DNA of 64,000 bases from Sthenelais limicola (taxonomy: Eukaryota > Annelida > Polychaeta > Phyllodocida > Sigalionidae). The DNA lies in assembly GCA_942159475.1 (NCBI GenBank), contig OW804095.1, forward strand, positions 59,672,773 through 59,736,772, written 5' to 3'. The notes beneath the pieces are model-generated. The model did no database searches and was not told where the DNA came from. It was given only the letters and a program-made list of their open reading frames with translations. Shown one piece after another: positions 10,774 to 25,900 of the stretch. The position numbers and the translations under genes were made by a program. The stretch's first letter is position 1. Every line of letters begins with the position of its first letter.

Positions 10774-13700
10774 TTTGTTGTGGTGGTGAGGCTGAAGTTT
10801 GCTAGTGATATGAGTAGGGCCAACCCATGTGTAGTGGTGAAAAGTGGCCGAAATCGTTTATTCTACAGCTCTGTGGACAACAGCCTTGTATAAGCAGTAG
10901 GGTTATAGTCGGGGGGAGTGGATGGGGGGACTGGAATTGTTCGTCACATGGGTTTTTTAAAAGTTAGATGCAATATACCGGCAAGCTCTCTCCTATGTTG
11001 CCCCAACCGGGAATGGTAGGTGCGACTGCACCAAATCTCAAGGGAGTTACCTTGACGGCAACATAGGTGCCGCCACTGAGGTCGCTAGAAGTCCAGTTCT
11101 ATTAAGGTTAATCTATTTACACCCAGCTTCATAGGCCAGTGATTTCCTTATAAGGCGCGCCCCTACCTTATGTAAAGTTACCTGCACTATTTATAGCTAC
11201 GCCTGGTTCTATGAATGGTATCTTCTTTTCTTGGACCTCTATGCAAGAAATAGTTTTTTTATACAGGTCCCATTTTACCACCGTCGGCATTCTCCTGGTG
11301 ATTTGCAATTGCATGTAATGACGATAATAATAATTGAAGATCAGTTCATGTAGACTGATATATGCCCACCCCTTTGCGTATTGATACATGAGGTGAATGA
11401 ACCCCGAATGAGCCAGAACAGAATTTTCTGAACAAACTGGCAGAAATGAGGGCAAACCAGGGATCTCCCTGGTCTGGACATTGTATGAGATAACAATTCA
11501 CACATGATAATGACTGGAATCAGTCAGTCTAGGCCTAGAGCCTCTCAGAACAGATAAGAATGGTATAGTATGTCAGTGATTGGACGCCAACGGCGGTAAT
11601 TAATGGCTTTCCCAGCCCAGGAGTGGGCGTCCACTCCTAAAGAACATGGCTGAGAAAGAAAATGGTTGGGTGAATGCGAAAAGCCAAAGAATAACAGGAT
11701 GTCACTGTATTATTTTTTTTTCATTTTAGAGACCATTGAAGTTTACTACCATTCACTATGCAAGTTGATGGGGGAAAAGGATATTTTACAAGTTTTTACA
11801 TGAAATCAGACAGATGAATGCTGTTTTTTTCTTGTAAATGTCTCTAAACATAGCCGACTGACATACTCCTTTGAAGCTTTTGACTGATTCAGTCTGTTAT
11901 AATCCTATCCTTGTTATCCATATATATTTACTATATTTCCAATATGGTAAAAGTGACCGCCCCCACGTCCTTCCCCTCCTCTCTACCTTCTCTCATTGTC
12001 CATGCTTATCTAATTTATATATTCATGTTCATATGTGTGAGGATTATTTGTAGATAAGCTAAGACTAAGATAATCCCTGCAAATAATTATAAGCTAAGTC
12101 CTTCTAATCGCCTTTGCATTTCCGCTCTATGGGGAGATATATATATAGCTTATGCTTAGCATAATATACTCATGTGCACAGGTGTGGTCTAGAATATATT
12201 GTGTCCAGTGTAGGGAATGTGGTCTATATGTACTGCACCCACGCCAAACGCTCTAATGCCCATCGAATATTAAAAGATACACAATGGGTATGCTGATTAA
12301 TCAATGCCTGGAAGGTCTATTAAAGTGTCAAACGTTTGGAAAAGTTTTATTTCTTTTTATACACCTAAAAGATTGTATTGTTTTTAAAAGAATTGTGTTT
12401 GTATTTTGTTCCATTGCTACTGGAGCAAGCAATAAAATATACCGTGTAATGATGATTCTGCATCATTTATGCCATGTGTTATTCATAGTGCGGCCAATGT
12501 TATATAAAAAATATTGCGCTGAATGACAGCGAGGTCTATGAGTGCTAATAGGTTAGCTAATGGGGAGGGAAATATGTATGACATGTACTGTAGTGTACCC
12601 TGACTGACTGACATGAACTGTAGTGTACCCTGACTGTGTATTATGTCTCAGTACAACTTTCTACGTTGTGCTTGTTAAAACATGTTGTTCTTTTGTTCAG
12701 CAAGGTGAGAGTGTTAATTAAACAAGTGAACCTTGCATGTAATTGATGTCACATTTAATCACATATAGCATGTTTTAGTTTGAAATGGCGTCGTATCCAA
12801 GTTTTACGGACAGTTTTATGAACATGTTAAGATTTCTTGGTTAAAAGGAGAAAATTACACTACACAAATCTGAAGATTACTAAGAATTTTTATATCGTGA
12901 TGATAATTTCTTAAACTTTTTATACCAATTTAGGTCTAATGCTAAAGTTGCCCTGCTTTCAGGCGAAATTCCTCGTTTTATTAACTGGTAGTTGGTACAG
13001 TCCATAAACTGTGTAGACTATCATCTTTGTAAAAAAAAAACACACAAAAAAAAAAACCCAACCACTTTACATGCTACAAAACATAACATGTCTTTTACAT
13101 TTCGCCCATTGTTTAGGATGTGGCCGTACCCTTCGCCATGCTACCCGTTTCACCACGGAGGTTCTCATTGAGCATCCAGACAATGTTCACGACCTCAATT
13201 ATAGGGTCAAGTGGGACAGTAGAATGACATGGTTCATGTCAAGCTGGTAATAAATATTTCTCTGTCTTCTTGACCCCACTCGTGATGGATTGATTCCCAG
13301 TTCAGTCGTAGATATATATAATGGCTCAAGCGTCAATGCTTGAATGAAGATAGACAATTATAGAGATGCAAAATTCTCTTAGAATGCTCGTTACATGTAT
13401 GAATTCCCCAGATTCGATCTGATCTGGCGGAGGGTTTGGTTGATGATTGATTAAAGGGGTTGGTAGACATGCAGGCCCGAACAGTTTAGGAGCTGCAGCT
13501 CTAAATCAATCCTGAAATCGATCGTAAATTAATTTTAAACCGTTCACCTCTCTCAATACGTCTTCGCTTGCTTGTGCAATTGTGGGTTTAATATTTTCCC
13601 TGTAAATGTTGTTTATGACTTGGGAGAAATTTACCTTCGAATGTAATATATTTTCGATATTGTATGTAGACATCGTTGATGATTCTGTATTGCACACCAT

Positions 13701-14092
13701 ACATATGGAAGTGTTTGTTTATATTTGGCACTTCATATAATATATATCAGTTTTACTGTGCCGTCCCGTTTTTTCCCTGTTGTATCCAGCTATAGATCAT
13801 CAGTGCAGTGTTCCCATATACGTACATGGGAATCCAGCGTTCGCATCACATAGATTTAATTAACATGGTGTATATTCATATATGATGACATGTATAGGGG
13901 TTATGTATCGCTATATGATATCTTTTGCAGCGAATTTACATTGGCAACATTTAACTTCCATATATCAGCTACGTTGAGGCATCCTCAATTCCCTCAGAAA
14001 CCAAAACCCAATTTTAACATTCAAATTACAGGACACTGCTATTTGATAAGTCATCAGTAAATTGCTAATATATCTTTTGTCTTCTATTTCAG
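10774..14092. other. Region upstream of AdipoR; repeat fragments, no coding gene seen
   Basis: It contains an 11-bp inverted repeat with CCTATGTTGCC and GGCAACATAGG arms (about 10991-11066), a copy of a dispersed repeat (11651-11800) that also occurs at 59.8-60.4 kb, and a 28-bp tandem duplication near 12576-12631. The AdipoR coding start exon begins at an acceptor (14091-14092), so at least one untranslated upstream exon must lie here or further left. It could not be identified. Confidence 0.55.
11651..11800 (+). repeat. Dispersed repeat copy 1
   Basis: Its order of blocks (GAGAAAGAA, ATGGTTGGG, AAAAGCCAAA, TTTTAGAGACCATTGAAG, TTTACTACCATTCACTAT, then a G/A-rich block) matches copies at 59781-60010 (same orientation) and 60160-60360 (inverted). 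The family is not identified. Confidence 0.65.
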
Positions 14093-14096
14093 CCCA

Positions 14097-14147
14097 ATGG
14101 CAAAATGGCGACGAACAATAACAATCTGCAAAACGGGAACAACGTGA
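14097..14147 (+). CDS. Overlapping short upstream ORF in the AdipoR start exon
   Basis: ATG at 14097, eight bases before the AdipoR ATG and in another frame, opens a 16-codon frame that ends with TGA at 14145-14147, inside the main coding region. Its context is weak (C at -3), while the AdipoR ATG has A at -3. It may lower translation by leaky scanning. Whether it is used is unknown. Confidence 0.35.
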   Translation: MAKWRRTITICKTGTT

Positions 14148-17100
14148 AACACAGAACTGTCAGTACTAATGGCCGCTTAGAAAGTAACGGTGCAACGAAA
14201 TGCAATGGCTACATTCAAAATGGCTTAGATAAAAAACAAGAGAGCAGCACCTCGAAAGTCTCAGCCAACGGAGACAACAATCCAGTGAATGGCTATGCAA
14301 AGAGAGCCCATAGTCTTGTGTCTCATCGTTACTTGCCAACGTTTCTGGCTGACAATGAGTATCTCCTTGATTATCATAGGCCAGAGCTCAATTCATTCTT
14401 AGAGTGCTTCAGATCTATGTTTTCTCTACATACGGAAACGTGGAATATCTGGACTCATTTAGGAGGTAAAGTGGCATTCTAGTGTTGTTATTTTCCTGAC
14501 GGTCAGTGGGTCATTGCTAAGTTAATTACCGGTAATTACAGTTTTATTATTACTTGTATTGATGGTGTTCGTATCATCCCGCAACTACTTTTTTCGTCGA
14601 ATCTTTGCTTATTTGCACTCACGTAGATATCAAGCTTGCTAATTAGATGGTTATACTATAACTCTTGGTATTGAATGTTTGCTTCTGAACGTTTTCGATC
14701 CTGTTCAGTGGTTGCTGCCCATTACCATCTTTCTGACTTCTAGAATCCTTTTCCGAAGTTCTTCGTCATGAATTAGTTATAAAATATTATGAGTTAACGT
14801 CATACATCCGAACCCACAAGCAATGTAGAGATGTTTCGTTGTTTAAATTAGTTCCATAATAAGAGAGACGTCGCTGACCCAATGCCAAGAGATGAGATCC
14901 CTTTCTATGTTGAATGTTTGGGTCCTGGATGTCAGCGAGTGCAGTATTGTGTATTTACGCTTTTCCTCCTTCAAGAAGACGTTGTTTGCTTAGTTCAGTT
15001 TGGGGACACACTACATATGATTGAATTTGCGATTCCTAAGAAAATAACGTAGGGCCACCCATTAATGAGTAAGAACTAATAATGTCATTGAAGTTTCCAC
15101 CAACCAACACGGATGTTGGTTCGGTTTTCTACACCATTGTCATAATTACCTGATTATACGGCCATAATATTTGTCTAAACTGGCCAGAAAATACAACCTT
15201 GGTGTTAGATTCTCCATCGGTATTATTTACATTGCAATTACCATCATTATTACTGTTATCATCACAGAATATCAGACGATGCCAAATAATATAAATGTCG
15301 CCATAAGCCTTTGTTTTTCCCATATAGTTCAGTCTATCACAACAAAACTAGGTGGAACTTTTTTTAAAAACCAGAGCCACAGTTGGAGACTGTTCCAATA
15401 ATATGGTGTCCCTGGTGTGAGAATGACCTTCAACACATGTTATATACTGCACAAGAGTTTTGCGATAGAATCTTTGAGTTATTGTCGCTGTGAGCTGCGA
15501 AGAAATCCGTATTTCGAAAACATGTCCTATGTATTGTTTTTTATCAATCCATAAAAAACTTTAAAATGTTAAATTCCCTTATGTGACGATTCATTAATAA
15601 GCAACTTGTGAAAACGGTTAGAGCAGCTTTAAATGCATGGGTGAATTTAGATTGCGTAGTGGGAGCTTCTCTTGATAAACCCCCACCCCTAACTGCAATC
15701 GCTCCCGAACTTAGAAGCATGATTAAACCGGTGTGGGTGTGTACTGCTATTCATCCTGATCCGTCTTTTCGCATATTACCCTGTTATGGTAAACTTCAAA
15801 TATGAAATGTTTTTGATCTCAGAATGCAAACTATATTCGATTATCTTTTCCCCTTTCCAGGCTCCATGCTATTCGTTGTTATCTCCATCTACTACCTCTT
15901 CCATTCAGTGTCTTGGGGGCAGAGATTTACATTCTTTATATTCTTCTTCGGTGCCGTAACGTGTCTTGGATGTTCTGGCATATACCACACCGTACTCTGT
16001 CATTCGGAACCTATTTATAGGCTATTTTCAAAGTAAGTAATCGTGCCCACTAAAGGGCGATGTGTTGAGTTCCCCATGTTTTTCTCCAGTATCAATCATT
16101 GTTATCGTCTGTAAAAATCACAGAATTTTTCTGTGAACCCTTTATATCGTCCTTAGACTAGATTGAGTGTCAGAACATAATTTATGTTCTATTTATTTTA
16201 TAAATTAATCAACTGAGATTAAATAACTAGAACTGTCACTCACTGTTGATAGCTCTGAATAGTTATTTGGCTGTGTTTACAGCGAATCTATGTATCAGTA
16301 ACTGGGGTGCATAGTTATATCGATTACAGTCGCTAACACTCTTTTTAAAAGCCACACCCATCATCTTTGGATATTTGCTTCGTGTGTGTTATTGTACGTA
16401 AGTGTAATACGGAGTATACGGCCGCCATAATAAATGCTGAATAAGATATACTGTAGAAGAGACATTTATATAAAGGAGATGTACCATACATTTATAATTG
16501 ATTACACAACGATTTTGCCTTCAAGAGATTACACAAATTTCAACATATACAGATTTTTACCGGTAATTTCTTTAAAAATAGCTAATTATGGATTTCCTAC
16601 AGGCTATAAGCCTATTTAATATCTGCCTTAAAAAGGAGAATATAAAACCTGAAAAGATCACTCTAAAATGTCCAAAGGAATAGGGAAGATTAAATGTAAA
16701 TTGGAAAGCCCCAATTCTTAAGTAATGGTTTATAAAAAATGTTGGTTTATAGTTATGCTTGGTTGGATGAGTTATCCCAGACACAGGGTTGTGGTTATAT
16801 TCCTATCTCTGAAATGCCTGCATATTCCAGTGCTGAAGCCTGTCGAAAGAATATTGTGTACCAGTCCTAACTTAGAATTAGTTGTATACTTTACTGGTCT
16901 CAGCAATGCTATTCTAGTGCGAAATGTTGACTGACAAACTGGGTAAATTTATTTTACTCTTATAAATTCTAATATCATCGATTCAATTTTGCAATTCGCA
17001 AAGCCTTTGGACTGCATTGATGGTATTATATACCTCATTTCCGGGCAAGTTATAAAGCAGGTCGTACTGAAATTCGACCGAGATCTTAATTTATTCCCAA

Positions 17101-19909
17101 GTGGGAACTCGATCTGCTCAGGTATTCTCACAAGAAAGGCAAACCTATATTTAAGCTCCAGTGTCGGACTAGAATTATCTGAGCTAGTTTTAGTTTCGGT
17201 ATCTGTGTCCAAAGTTCGTTAATTGGGCATTGTGATACGTCAGGTGCGAGAAGTATTTAATATTATGTGACCTAGATTATCACTAGGTCTATTGGAGAAA
17301 CCATTACATGCATGACGTACACAGGAAGGCACATTTCTTCAAGACTTTTAGTGTTGTCATGACATCTCATGTGCTAAACGTGATATATTATCTGAGCTTT
17401 ATGTATTATGAACGAATGAATACATGTATGAAAAAAAGAGGAAATTATGTGTGATTCAGTAATTGCAAAATAATGTGAACAGTGCTATAGGCTTGCTTAG
17501 GTTTGCACGCACTGTCAAAATAATAAAAATATTTACCTTTAGATCTCGCGCTGTTCTGAGCAAATACATGTCCTGTATTATTTGATGCACATTTTCCTGA
17601 CTTCATTGATTGTATTTTGATTATACATCTAATGATAACATTTCATTCGTATCTTGTTTTTCAGACTTGACTACTGTGGTGTCATACTATTAATCGTAAC
17701 TTCATGGGCGCCTTGGCTTCACTACGGCTTTTATTGTAGTTTTGCTTCTAAGGTCATCTACACTGTCTTAGTAGGCACTCTAGGTACCTCCTGCATTGTA
17801 GTTATCCTCAATGATGGTTTCTCAGGCAAGAAATACAGACCGCTACGTGCCGGTAAGCTGACCCTTTTGTACTATTGTCATATTATTCAAGATCCTTGCT
17901 CTGCTTTACGGTACTCTTCTTGTGTATTGGCTGTATCAATATGAGTTGGGAATTAACTTGGATATTAAGTCCCCATGTGTCTAGAGCCAATAAATGTCTA
18001 TCTCTCCCCAAAAAAGTTATGTAATTGGACGGCAAATAATCAGGCGTCCGGAAAGTTTGCTACAGCACATGTTAGCTCTCTCGGCGTCTCTATTGGTCAT
18101 ATTGGTCTCTCTGGTTTGTAAGATAGAACGTCCCCATTCATATCTGATATTCTAATAAATGAGCAGAACTATTTTTTTTTTTAGATATATAGGTCTAACA
18201 TTAGTTATCTATAAAATGTGTATGCATCGCATTTAATTGCCTGGTGTAATTTAGTATAATTATAAATTCTATTCCAATCGTTATATAATATATAAAGTTA
18301 GTTTTCTGGTGAAAAATTGAATTGTTAGTTAGAATAACTGACATTTATATCTTGAAATGAATTCTATTGGCAATAAAACAACTGCAACCACACTAATATC
18401 AACCATATACATGTACGTGTACACGTATAGTTGGTAGTTATCCATGCCATTACAACAGTAGATGAGTTATTCAACAAAGCACATTTAAAAAACTGTTTTA
18501 TTTTTGTTTCTCTTTCACAGTGTTATTTGTGGCCTTGGGCCTGACGGGTGTGGTGCCTGGCGTACATTACGCCCTTGTGTACGGCGTGGAAGGACATATG
18601 CATATGTTTATTTGGCTCATTCTTATGGCCGTCATCTATATATTTGGTGCTTTTATTTATGCCATGAGAGTGCCTGAAAGATTTTATCCTGGAAAATTTG
18701 ATATCTGGGTGAGTACTCCTTATATTAATTATTTATTGGATGGGAATGATATAATTGTTTGATTACAGCGGGTCGAGACGTGTACTTATTTTTTTTTCGC
18801 AAATATATTTATTCAGGAGAATTTTTACATTGAATTACAGCACGCTCATCCGGAGATGACTTTTCGTTGTGCCCTGAGATTACTAGTTAATTTAACATAT
18901 TGAAAGAGGGCATGACGTTACATTGAAGAGGCATACATTTCAATCAGTACATATATACATCATTTCAGTTTATAGGTTGACGTGTGTTGCAACCGACTGC
19001 GCTACCACAACTGAGAGATTGCGCTTCTCAGTAGAACGTTCCACCTGGCTCACCTGGATACGCTATTGCGTCTCCATGGTCAATAGGTGTCAGTTGGCAA
19101 CCTGGAGTTGTTGCAAGGCAACAATCTCCAAGTAGCCCCAAAATAGCCTCAAACAGATTATATATCTCTGTTTTGGATGTGTTTTGGGGTGGAATTTAAG
19201 TAATTATGATAATGTTGGTTAATGTTGACATCCTGATGTCACACAAAAATGGGAGAGCATATCCATCTCAATTCTAAGTCTCATCATGCAACACTCCGAC
19301 TCCCAGGAGGCCAGACATGAAAGAGACAGGGAGGAGAGAAGGTGGATAGCTAGATTTAAATCACTCATTCCACGCGGACTAAATATTTTGGATTAAAATA
19401 TCCGGTAGAACAATCTCAATCAAATACACGTTTAAACTAATCATTTCAGTTTATAGTGGTTTGATGAAGTGAATGATGGTGAGGGTGAAGGTGATTAATT
19501 TCCGGACTATATACTTATATTAATACGGACAACGTTTAGATGCGCCACGGTGCCTGCTTTATACAGTGTGAACCAGAAAATTCGAAATCGGGTAATGGCC
19601 ATTGCTTTTGTATATGATAATATATAACCCATTGTTTTAATTCCTTGTGCTACTACTTCCTTTCCCGTAATGCAAATGCTGACCGTTTTCAGAAATGAGA
19701 ACAAGGTATTGAGTATTGAATTCTTTTTATTGACTGGAATTTTTCCATTGCAGTTTCAAAGCCATCAGATTATGCACGTGTGTGTGGTGATTGCTGCTCT
19801 GTTTTGTTACCACGGAGCCTCGATGCTGGCGGACTTCCGCATCCATAGTCAAACAGACTGTGTGGGCAACATCCCAGGATCTGAGAAGCTCGCAGACTTC
19901 GATCAATGA
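14105..19909 (+). CDS. AdipoR: Adiponectin receptor-like protein (PAQR family), complete coding region of 5 exons
   Basis: Exons: 14105-14465, 15861-16032, 17665-17852, 18521-18708, 19754-19909 (1,065 nt, 354 aa). All introns are GT-AG and phases chain as 1, 2, 1, 0. AdipoRs are seven-helix receptors with an inverted topology and zinc-dependent ceramidase activity. Seen: an Asn-rich, non-conserved first ~70 residues, then LPTFLADNEYLL and the HTETWNIWTHL signature in exon 1. Seven hydrophobic helices are spread over exons 2-5. The PGKFDIW-FQSHQIMH block spans the exon 4/5 junction. The zinc site is intact: H163 (SGIYH), D180 (LDYCG), H307 and H311 (SHQIMH). H163 to D180 is 17 residues and H307 to H311 is 4, the same spacing as H191/D208 and H337/H341 of AdipoR1. 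The chosen ATG has A at -3. An overlapping upstream ATG lies 8 bases before it. The signature is closer to AdipoR1/2 than to PAQR3. Confidence 0.93.
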
Positions 19910-22900
19910 TGAAGACAGCTATAGACTCTTTACTACCAACACCTCACATCTTGATAATATGTGTTTGATGGAGTTCTATATTATATATTCCACGGTTTAT
20001 TCACGACTGGTCGCACCGTTTATTCTTGATGACTGGTTTGTTTTACATTCAATATTTACTGTTAAGATGTTTGTTGAACAAGATGAATATTTTATTCTGT
20101 TTCTGTAACTATTCTTTTAGAATGAGGTTTGCTGTACACTGACTTAAGACTTTCTATGTTTTCTGAGGGGTGGGTTGTGTTGGGGGCCCGGGGGTAGGGG
20201 GTGAAGACATCAGCAGTTATCTCTTGCGTAGAGCATTGATTTATATGATATGAATAACAATCTAAATTTGAAATATTATTAGGGACTCACCTCTTGCAAT
20301 GTGTTTGTGTGTAGTTGTAAATATTCTTCACTACATCTCAAGTGTGAAGACTTGCAGGAAAATGTTTTGAATGATGGTTATTATTGTCTATTTTTACCAT
20401 ACAGTGATATCATTTCGGGTATGGCGTTCTTCAAATCAAATATTCTGTCCGCGGGAATCCATCCAATATATGTCGATGTAATTTATTTAATGTTTTTTTA
20501 GTTGGATTTTCCTAGCTATACTTGTCAATTGGCATATCACTTGTTGATAACTGTCCTATGAATTTACCATAGTGTTATAATAAAAGGTGTTATTTTTCTA
20601 ACGTAGTTTGCATATTGTGTAGCATTATTAGGTAGCTTCGAATATTTTTATATCGTTTCTGCAAACCCCGGGTCCGCTTACTTCCCTCGTTGCTTTTCAT
20701 AAGCAAATATTAGAGGGAAAGAATATTTCAACTCAGGGGTGGATAGCTCATTGGGGTTACCAAGTCTACGCATTAACCAACACAGTTTGAGGACCAGATT
20801 TTAATTGTTAACTCTTACAAACTGTTTCCTTACCCCAGTCATGTAATTAAACATTAAGACTGCGAAGGGGTTATTATAATTAGGTAGTAAATAAGACCCA
20901 TCTGTATTGTCAGTCCTGTGCCTACATCTAGGTATTTTATAAATTACCAAGTCCTATCCTCCAATCCCACAATTACTGTAATTCATTCATGTCTAGTTCT
21001 TATAATCTTTTTTTTTCTATTGGGATTTCTTTATTCGGGCATTTTTGTACGACTCAACTTTTTATACATTTGTGTCCTGTGTCCTTAGGCTCGTGTACCT
21101 CGTATCAATTTACAAGGTGGGTGTATGTTTGGCCAGGATAGTTTATGACTACATGGTATTTGATTGTTTTGCGTCTATAAATATAACCTCAATTCCCCTT
21201 TCCTGTAGAAAGCTGATGGGTTTGTAAGAATTGCCAACATTAAAGTGTTATATAAGTACCCTGATATGTTTGCATGTTCATGTTGATAAGAATAAACTTG
21301 AAAAATGTTTTCTATATGAAAATGATATAATGGCTGGTATGTCCTGTAGATGTAAAAGCATGTGTTAAACTGTTTCATTGTAATATTCATAAGTGCCTGA
21401 CGGGAGCAACCCTTGATTCATTTACGCATTGATGGTGAAGTTTTGAGACAGGGGTTTTTGTACGTAGGGATTTTTACGTATGAAAACTTATCTAGAACCA
21501 TAGTCTACCATCTCTTGGTATGTATTTTTCTTCTTACGAGAAGTCATACTCTGTATCTGCCTCAAGGATATAGATCGTCTTTTTTTTCTTGATCATGACA
21601 TAAAACATCCATACATTTCCATGAACTTACCACTTGAATCGTCACCATCATCATTCTATTGCTGTTGTAAAAAGTGATTTCACTCCAATGTCTGAACACA
21701 GAACACATCTGTGTCACAGTTTCACTCAAATCGTCTTCACTCGAATTTCACGGTCTTTGTGCTTGTGAATATTATCAAAGCACTTGATTATTTTTATGCT
21801 TTCACTCCGATATGTGAACATGTCATTATGGTGCCTATATATGTCTATATATGTGTTGCCTGATCTAGTAATAGGCAATACCATTGCCAACTCTGTAAAT
21901 GCCAACCTGCATCTTGCCATCCTATCTCGTTGGCATTTCCCTTTCCCTCTCTGCTCATGTATGATTCATTCACGGACTGTTCATTTATGATCGAAAATGC
22001 TTCGCCAATACCATGAACTTGTATCATGAATGTCATTAATATCCACTATGACATTGTTATGTTTAATAAAATCGATCACAAGATATAGTACTCGACTTTC
22101 TTTAAGGATTGATATGCATGATATCTATTTTAGTCCCTCCTTTTCCATGAACAATAATATATGTCGCCATGCAGCTTTGGTAGACAATTCTGTTATAATA
22201 TGGAATATTTCTTTATTCGATTGTTGGTAGGAAGAAAGCAGGGTGCCATTATTTCTATTCTTTGGCAATGCTTAAAGGAAACTCCCAGCCATGCCTAAAA
22301 AATCACCTTAAGTGTTTGGATTCGGTTCACATACATTCTGGCGAGAGATACTTGTGAACAATGGCTGTTCTGTGAGAATTCCTCTATACTATACTAATAA
22401 AAAAATAATTATCGACGATGGCGAATGTTATACAAAATATTACCCGGAAAAGATAAATTTCAATAATACTTCTTCCATTTTTCTATTGTGTCATATCAAT
22501 CTGCCTTATATTATTGTCATTGTTGAAAAATATAGTACCGGTGTTTGAAATCCTTTAGAACAGTTAGGCACAGGTTTTTGATATCGAAGATATTTTTATC
22601 GCTTATAAATGACAGTAACACGTTTATAATGTTAATTGTTAATTCATTCCAAGTCAAATCAAACTGTTCTATATGTATAGATCATATTAAATTACACCCA
22701 CTATTCTTGAAAAACGTACTCGGAAGACTTGGAAATGTTTGTGTAGGCCATAAACCCAACATATGTCCAAAACGCCAAATAAAACTAAAATATTGTAGTC
22801 GCATTTTGTCCAATATTTGCAAAATTCTAATACTATCTGACTAACTAGGATTTCTACCTGTGCGGCTCAGAGAAATGTGGACATTAATATTAATGCATAG

Positions 22901-25900
22901 CCGATGGCCCCTGCTGTTTTGGGCAGCGGGCAACCCCTGAGGTTTAAAGCGGCTTTGAGTTCTGATTGGACTGGGTGGTTGATAATCATGGGTATATGGT
23001 TAATACTAACTTATATTGATAGAAGTTGCGCTCTATTTGATTGATACTGTACACATCATTTTGGACTATTCCTACGACAGTTAGAAAACTCTTGTTACAG
23101 TTAAAAGAAATCGGAACAATCGTGTTACAGTTGAGAATTTAATGATATACCCCTATGGATTTCCAAGCCAAAGATGAGAATATGATAGAACCACATGAGG
23201 AGGTGGTACAAACACGTTCATATACGTTCATATATAGCTATGAGGAAAACACGTTCATATACTACCTCTGAGTTGTGGTTCTACATTTACTACACAGCTG
23301 CTACCACAACAAGGGAATAATAATCGAAAATTAGACCTTTTTCTTGCAAAATCAACAGTAACGTAGGCCTACTGTCAGGAGGCAGTTAGGTAACTAACTT
23401 TCCCGTAACTTCGGCCGTGTTCGATCAGCTAAATGAAAATTAATTAAACTTAACAGAACTACAAAATGTACATCTATTATAGATTAAACTTTCTCCTATC
23501 AGAATCTAAAATCATTTCATAAATTTAGTTGGTAGAAGCCGAGTCCTAAGTTAAAACGACCGGGACATTTTCCAACGAAATAAACCAGAAGTAAACTACT
23601 CAGATTCAACATGTTAATTTTCCCATATGGCAATACCACATTCCCGCCCATACAAAAGCCGGGTGACACACATTTCAGTATGTAGTAAAGACTATTCAAT
23701 CTAAGCATTGTTGGAATAATCTGGAAAAAGGTGATTTATTGAAGAGAAATATTACATCATACAAATAAGGATCATACAAATCCCTAAGGTAAGACCAGAG
23801 CTGTACATGGAATATGTATGTATAGCACCAAATTTTCATTGGTTTTAGAGAGCTTCATTCATTAAATGTAAGAAGTGTTTTCAAATTCATACATGATATT
23901 TTCATTTAATTCTCAATGAAGGGCTACTTTCACTTTAGTCAAGAAGTGTGATATGAAGGAGTTTATACACTACATCTTAATTTCCCATGATCATGGTCAT
24001 ACTACTGTTTGTTTTATCTATTTTGCCTCTTATGAACAATTTTATTTTCTCACAGATTTAAGGCTCTGGTAGCAGGTAGTCTATTATAGTTCGTACGGAA
24101 GGGGGTTTGCGGGTATGTATATTATAAATAAGAGGCTTTGCCTCTTAATTGAGCCCACAATCAGAAAAGCACAGATTGTGCTCGAGACATACACACATGC
24201 ACTGTGCCCACACCTACTTATACATGATGAGGTAAAGTGGGATTCGGAGGTTTCAGTTCATAAATGTTTCTTTAGGTTTTAACACATTTGTCATTACTTA
24301 TTTATGTGTTTGTTTCTAAAGGCATACGTACCAAGGAAGATGATGCCCTTAACGTATTTGTGTGGTACAGAAATCATTGAGTCGGTTTACACCCATTCTC
24401 ACCTTGGCTTTACCTCATCACCATCATATTTGGAAACTTGTTTTATCCAAAAACCATTGTTATGATTACAATAATGATGAAATTCTATCTAATATTCATT
24501 ATGATCTCTGATGATTATTTTCATACATGTCGGAGGTATATGAATACCAAAACACATGTAAAACAAAGTCCCCCTTTAATTAGATTCGTCATATGTGATG
24601 GGGTAAAGCGGTTTTCTAAAAGAGAGTGGACACAGCCTATTGGCTATAGTCAGTGCTGTAGTCTTTCATAGAGGGGAGTGAGATCGCTGTATATTGGTTA
24701 GACAGGAGGACTCGTAGTAGATTCATCAGGATTATGAATAAAAGTATCTAAAAGTAGTGATGGTGATTATCTTTTACTTACAAGCTTTTGGCTGACTTGC
24801 CCTTCATCCGGTAATATGTCAATATTATATTATCATCATATATTATGGATCTAACTTCAATCTTCAGTGAATTATAAGAGAACTATACTGGATTAACACA
24901 TTGTAAAGCAAAACATAGCTGAAAAGTTCGGAACAGACACTGCAAAATTAGAAAATACTTGCACAGCTACCTTAGTTTGCAAATTTCCATGAGGGTGTGG
25001 AACGAACAGCAGATGAGTTGAATGTCATATAGCTTCATATGCTGTGACCACTCCCTCTTACTATATACCTCCATGCCAATATTAATCATAAGTTACAAAT
25101 AATGATCTACAAGAATGCCCAATTATTTTAAACAGACTGGGAATGTTGAAAAAGGCGACAGTTATTTAAAAGAAATACCTAGAAACTAAAGCTACTTGAA
25201 CACAAGTTTTGTTTGAACCTTCCTTAAATGTTCTAACATGTAATACAATCCTATACTTGGTTGTTTGTATTAATTACTTATTGTACTATAGTTTGTATCG
25301 TGAAAGCGCGTGTCTTTCCGTTATCTTAGAAAATACAGCTACTTGAAGACAAGTTTTGTTTAAATCACAATTGCAATTCTAATATTTAAAAAAAGCTATC
25401 TTTGGTTGTATTATTTAAGTAGTATCCTATATTTGGTACTGTGAAAGCACGTGGCTTTCCGTTATCTTACAAACTACAGCTACTTGAACACAAGTTTTGT
25501 CTAAATCCTTCTTATGTAATTCTAATATTTGATACAAGCCTCATAGCTGTTATCATCATACTATAAGATTATTGGCGTACAAGGCTTCACCACTATATAT
25601 ATTTTCTATTTGGAAATGTTAGATGAGGCTTGACGCAGTCATCAATCAAGGCCCTTTGGTTGTAAGGTCCTTGTTTCATCTGGAAACTAATTATATAATT
25701 CCTTGCTATTTAAAATAATTTTGAGTAAGAAGCCATGATGTATCAGATGATGTTAAAATAAACAAACACAACCGAAATCTTAACAATATAAATAGTAACT
25801 ATGAATATTACAATATAAATAGTAACTATAAATATTACACAGAATCACTGAGAGGCAAACTGATGAGCGCTAGTTGGGTGGATTCTGCTTCAGGATTCTG

